Source of the DNA: Anaerolineae bacterium
Lineage (GTDB): Bacteria; Chloroflexota; Anaerolineae; Promineifilales; Promineifilaceae
Reading direction: 5' to 3'
Assembly: GCA_014879345.1 (NCBI GenBank)
Contig: JACSSI010000290.1
Location: forward strand, 1-6,482
DNA length: 6,482 nucleotides
Shown: positions 6,334 to 6,482 of the stretch, one piece after another
Numbering within the stretch: the stretch's first letter is position 1
Layout: every line of letters begins with the position of its first letter
Made by a program: the position numbers and the translations under genes
Notes under the pieces: generated by a model
Databases searched by the model: none
The model's input: the letters and a program-made list of their open reading frames with translations, nothing else
Told to the model about the DNA's origin: nothing

Positions 6334-6381
6334 CGTATGGGAAAACGATACAACTTATACGTTCCCTACGGTGTCGTATAA
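6334..6381. repeat. Two overlapping inverted repeats upstream of the membrane-protein gene
   Basis: TTATACG (6355-6361) is perfectly complementary to CGTATAA (6375-6381) across a 13-nt spacer. The right part, CGTTCCCTACG (6360-6370), also pairs imperfectly with CGTATGGGAAAACG (6334-6347), needing three unpaired bases. The two foldings share 6360-6361 and interleave, so they are mutually exclusive. This is about 80-125 nt upstream of the ATG, where operators or leader structures could lie. Confidence 0.45.
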
Positions 6382-6420
6382 ATTACAGTCGGTTTGCCTA
6401 TCCTGATACAAAAAGCGGTT

Positions 6421-6482
6421 ACACAGAGATTCGCAGAGAGAACCAGGAGAGATTGATTGTTTTTCTCTTTTTTCTCCGTGTG
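6421..6482. repeat. Palindromic intergenic element cut by the window edge
   Basis: ACACAGAGATTCGCAGAGAG (6421-6440) is purine-rich, and TCTCTTTTTTCTCCGTGTG (6464-6482) is its imperfect reverse complement; ACACAGAGA against ACACGGAGA matches 8 of 9 bases at the outer ends. From memory, elements of the CACAGAG...CTCCGTG style occur in intergenic regions of several bacterial phyla. The second half may continue beyond the window. Confidence 0.55.

Noticed and set aside
6275..6406. A 43-codon plus-strand frame divergent from the membrane-protein gene
   Set aside because: There is no Shine-Dalgarno, it runs through the inverted repeats, and the product has no recognisable features.

Overview
The window reads as chromosomal DNA of moderate GC from a free-living bacterium. 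Three things point loosely to the Chloroflexota (Anaerolineae and relatives): a large soluble GAF/PAS hybrid histidine kinase whose second GAF domain has the style common in that phylum, a lipoprotein with a Pro/Thr-rich linker, and AT-biased intergenic palindromes. This is an inference from protein style. No rRNA, tRNA or other marker gene is present to confirm it.

Layout. Positions 1-317 are non-coding. They hold small hairpins and a long imperfect palindrome (209-290) built from 10-nt units. A two-gene plus-strand operon follows: a small conserved protein (318-602) and a GNAT acetyltransferase (605-1111), 2 nt apart. It converges on a 998-aa hybrid histidine kinase on the minus strand (1140-4136), with only 28 nt between the stop codons. 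Upstream of the kinase on the same strand, after a 217-nt gap, is a secreted lipoprotein M28 metallopeptidase with a fibronectin-III-like C-terminal domain (4354-5739 with the start chosen here). Further right is a short intergenic region with a 17-nt tandem repeat and an intrinsic terminator. It is followed by a 98-residue membrane protein of unknown function on the minus strand (5959-6255). The right end holds nested inverted repeats and one side of a purine/pyrimidine-rich palindromic element cut by the window edge.

How the genes relate. Nothing shows that they form one pathway. The first two genes are probably co-translated. The kinase carries its own receiver domain and has no partner regulator nearby, so its output cannot be read from context. 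The peptidase and the membrane protein appear to be separate transcription units, because a terminator lies between them and a TATAAT box lies upstream of the peptidase.

The strongest unexplained signal is the 10-bp palindrome AACGGCCGTT. It occurs eight times in 6.5 kb, always inside genes, and is read as either Asn-Gly-Arg or Thr-Ala-Val. This resembles the highly iterated palindrome (HIP1) phenomenon of cyanobacteria, but with a different sequence. I see no CRISPR array, intact transposase, defence system or phage gene.
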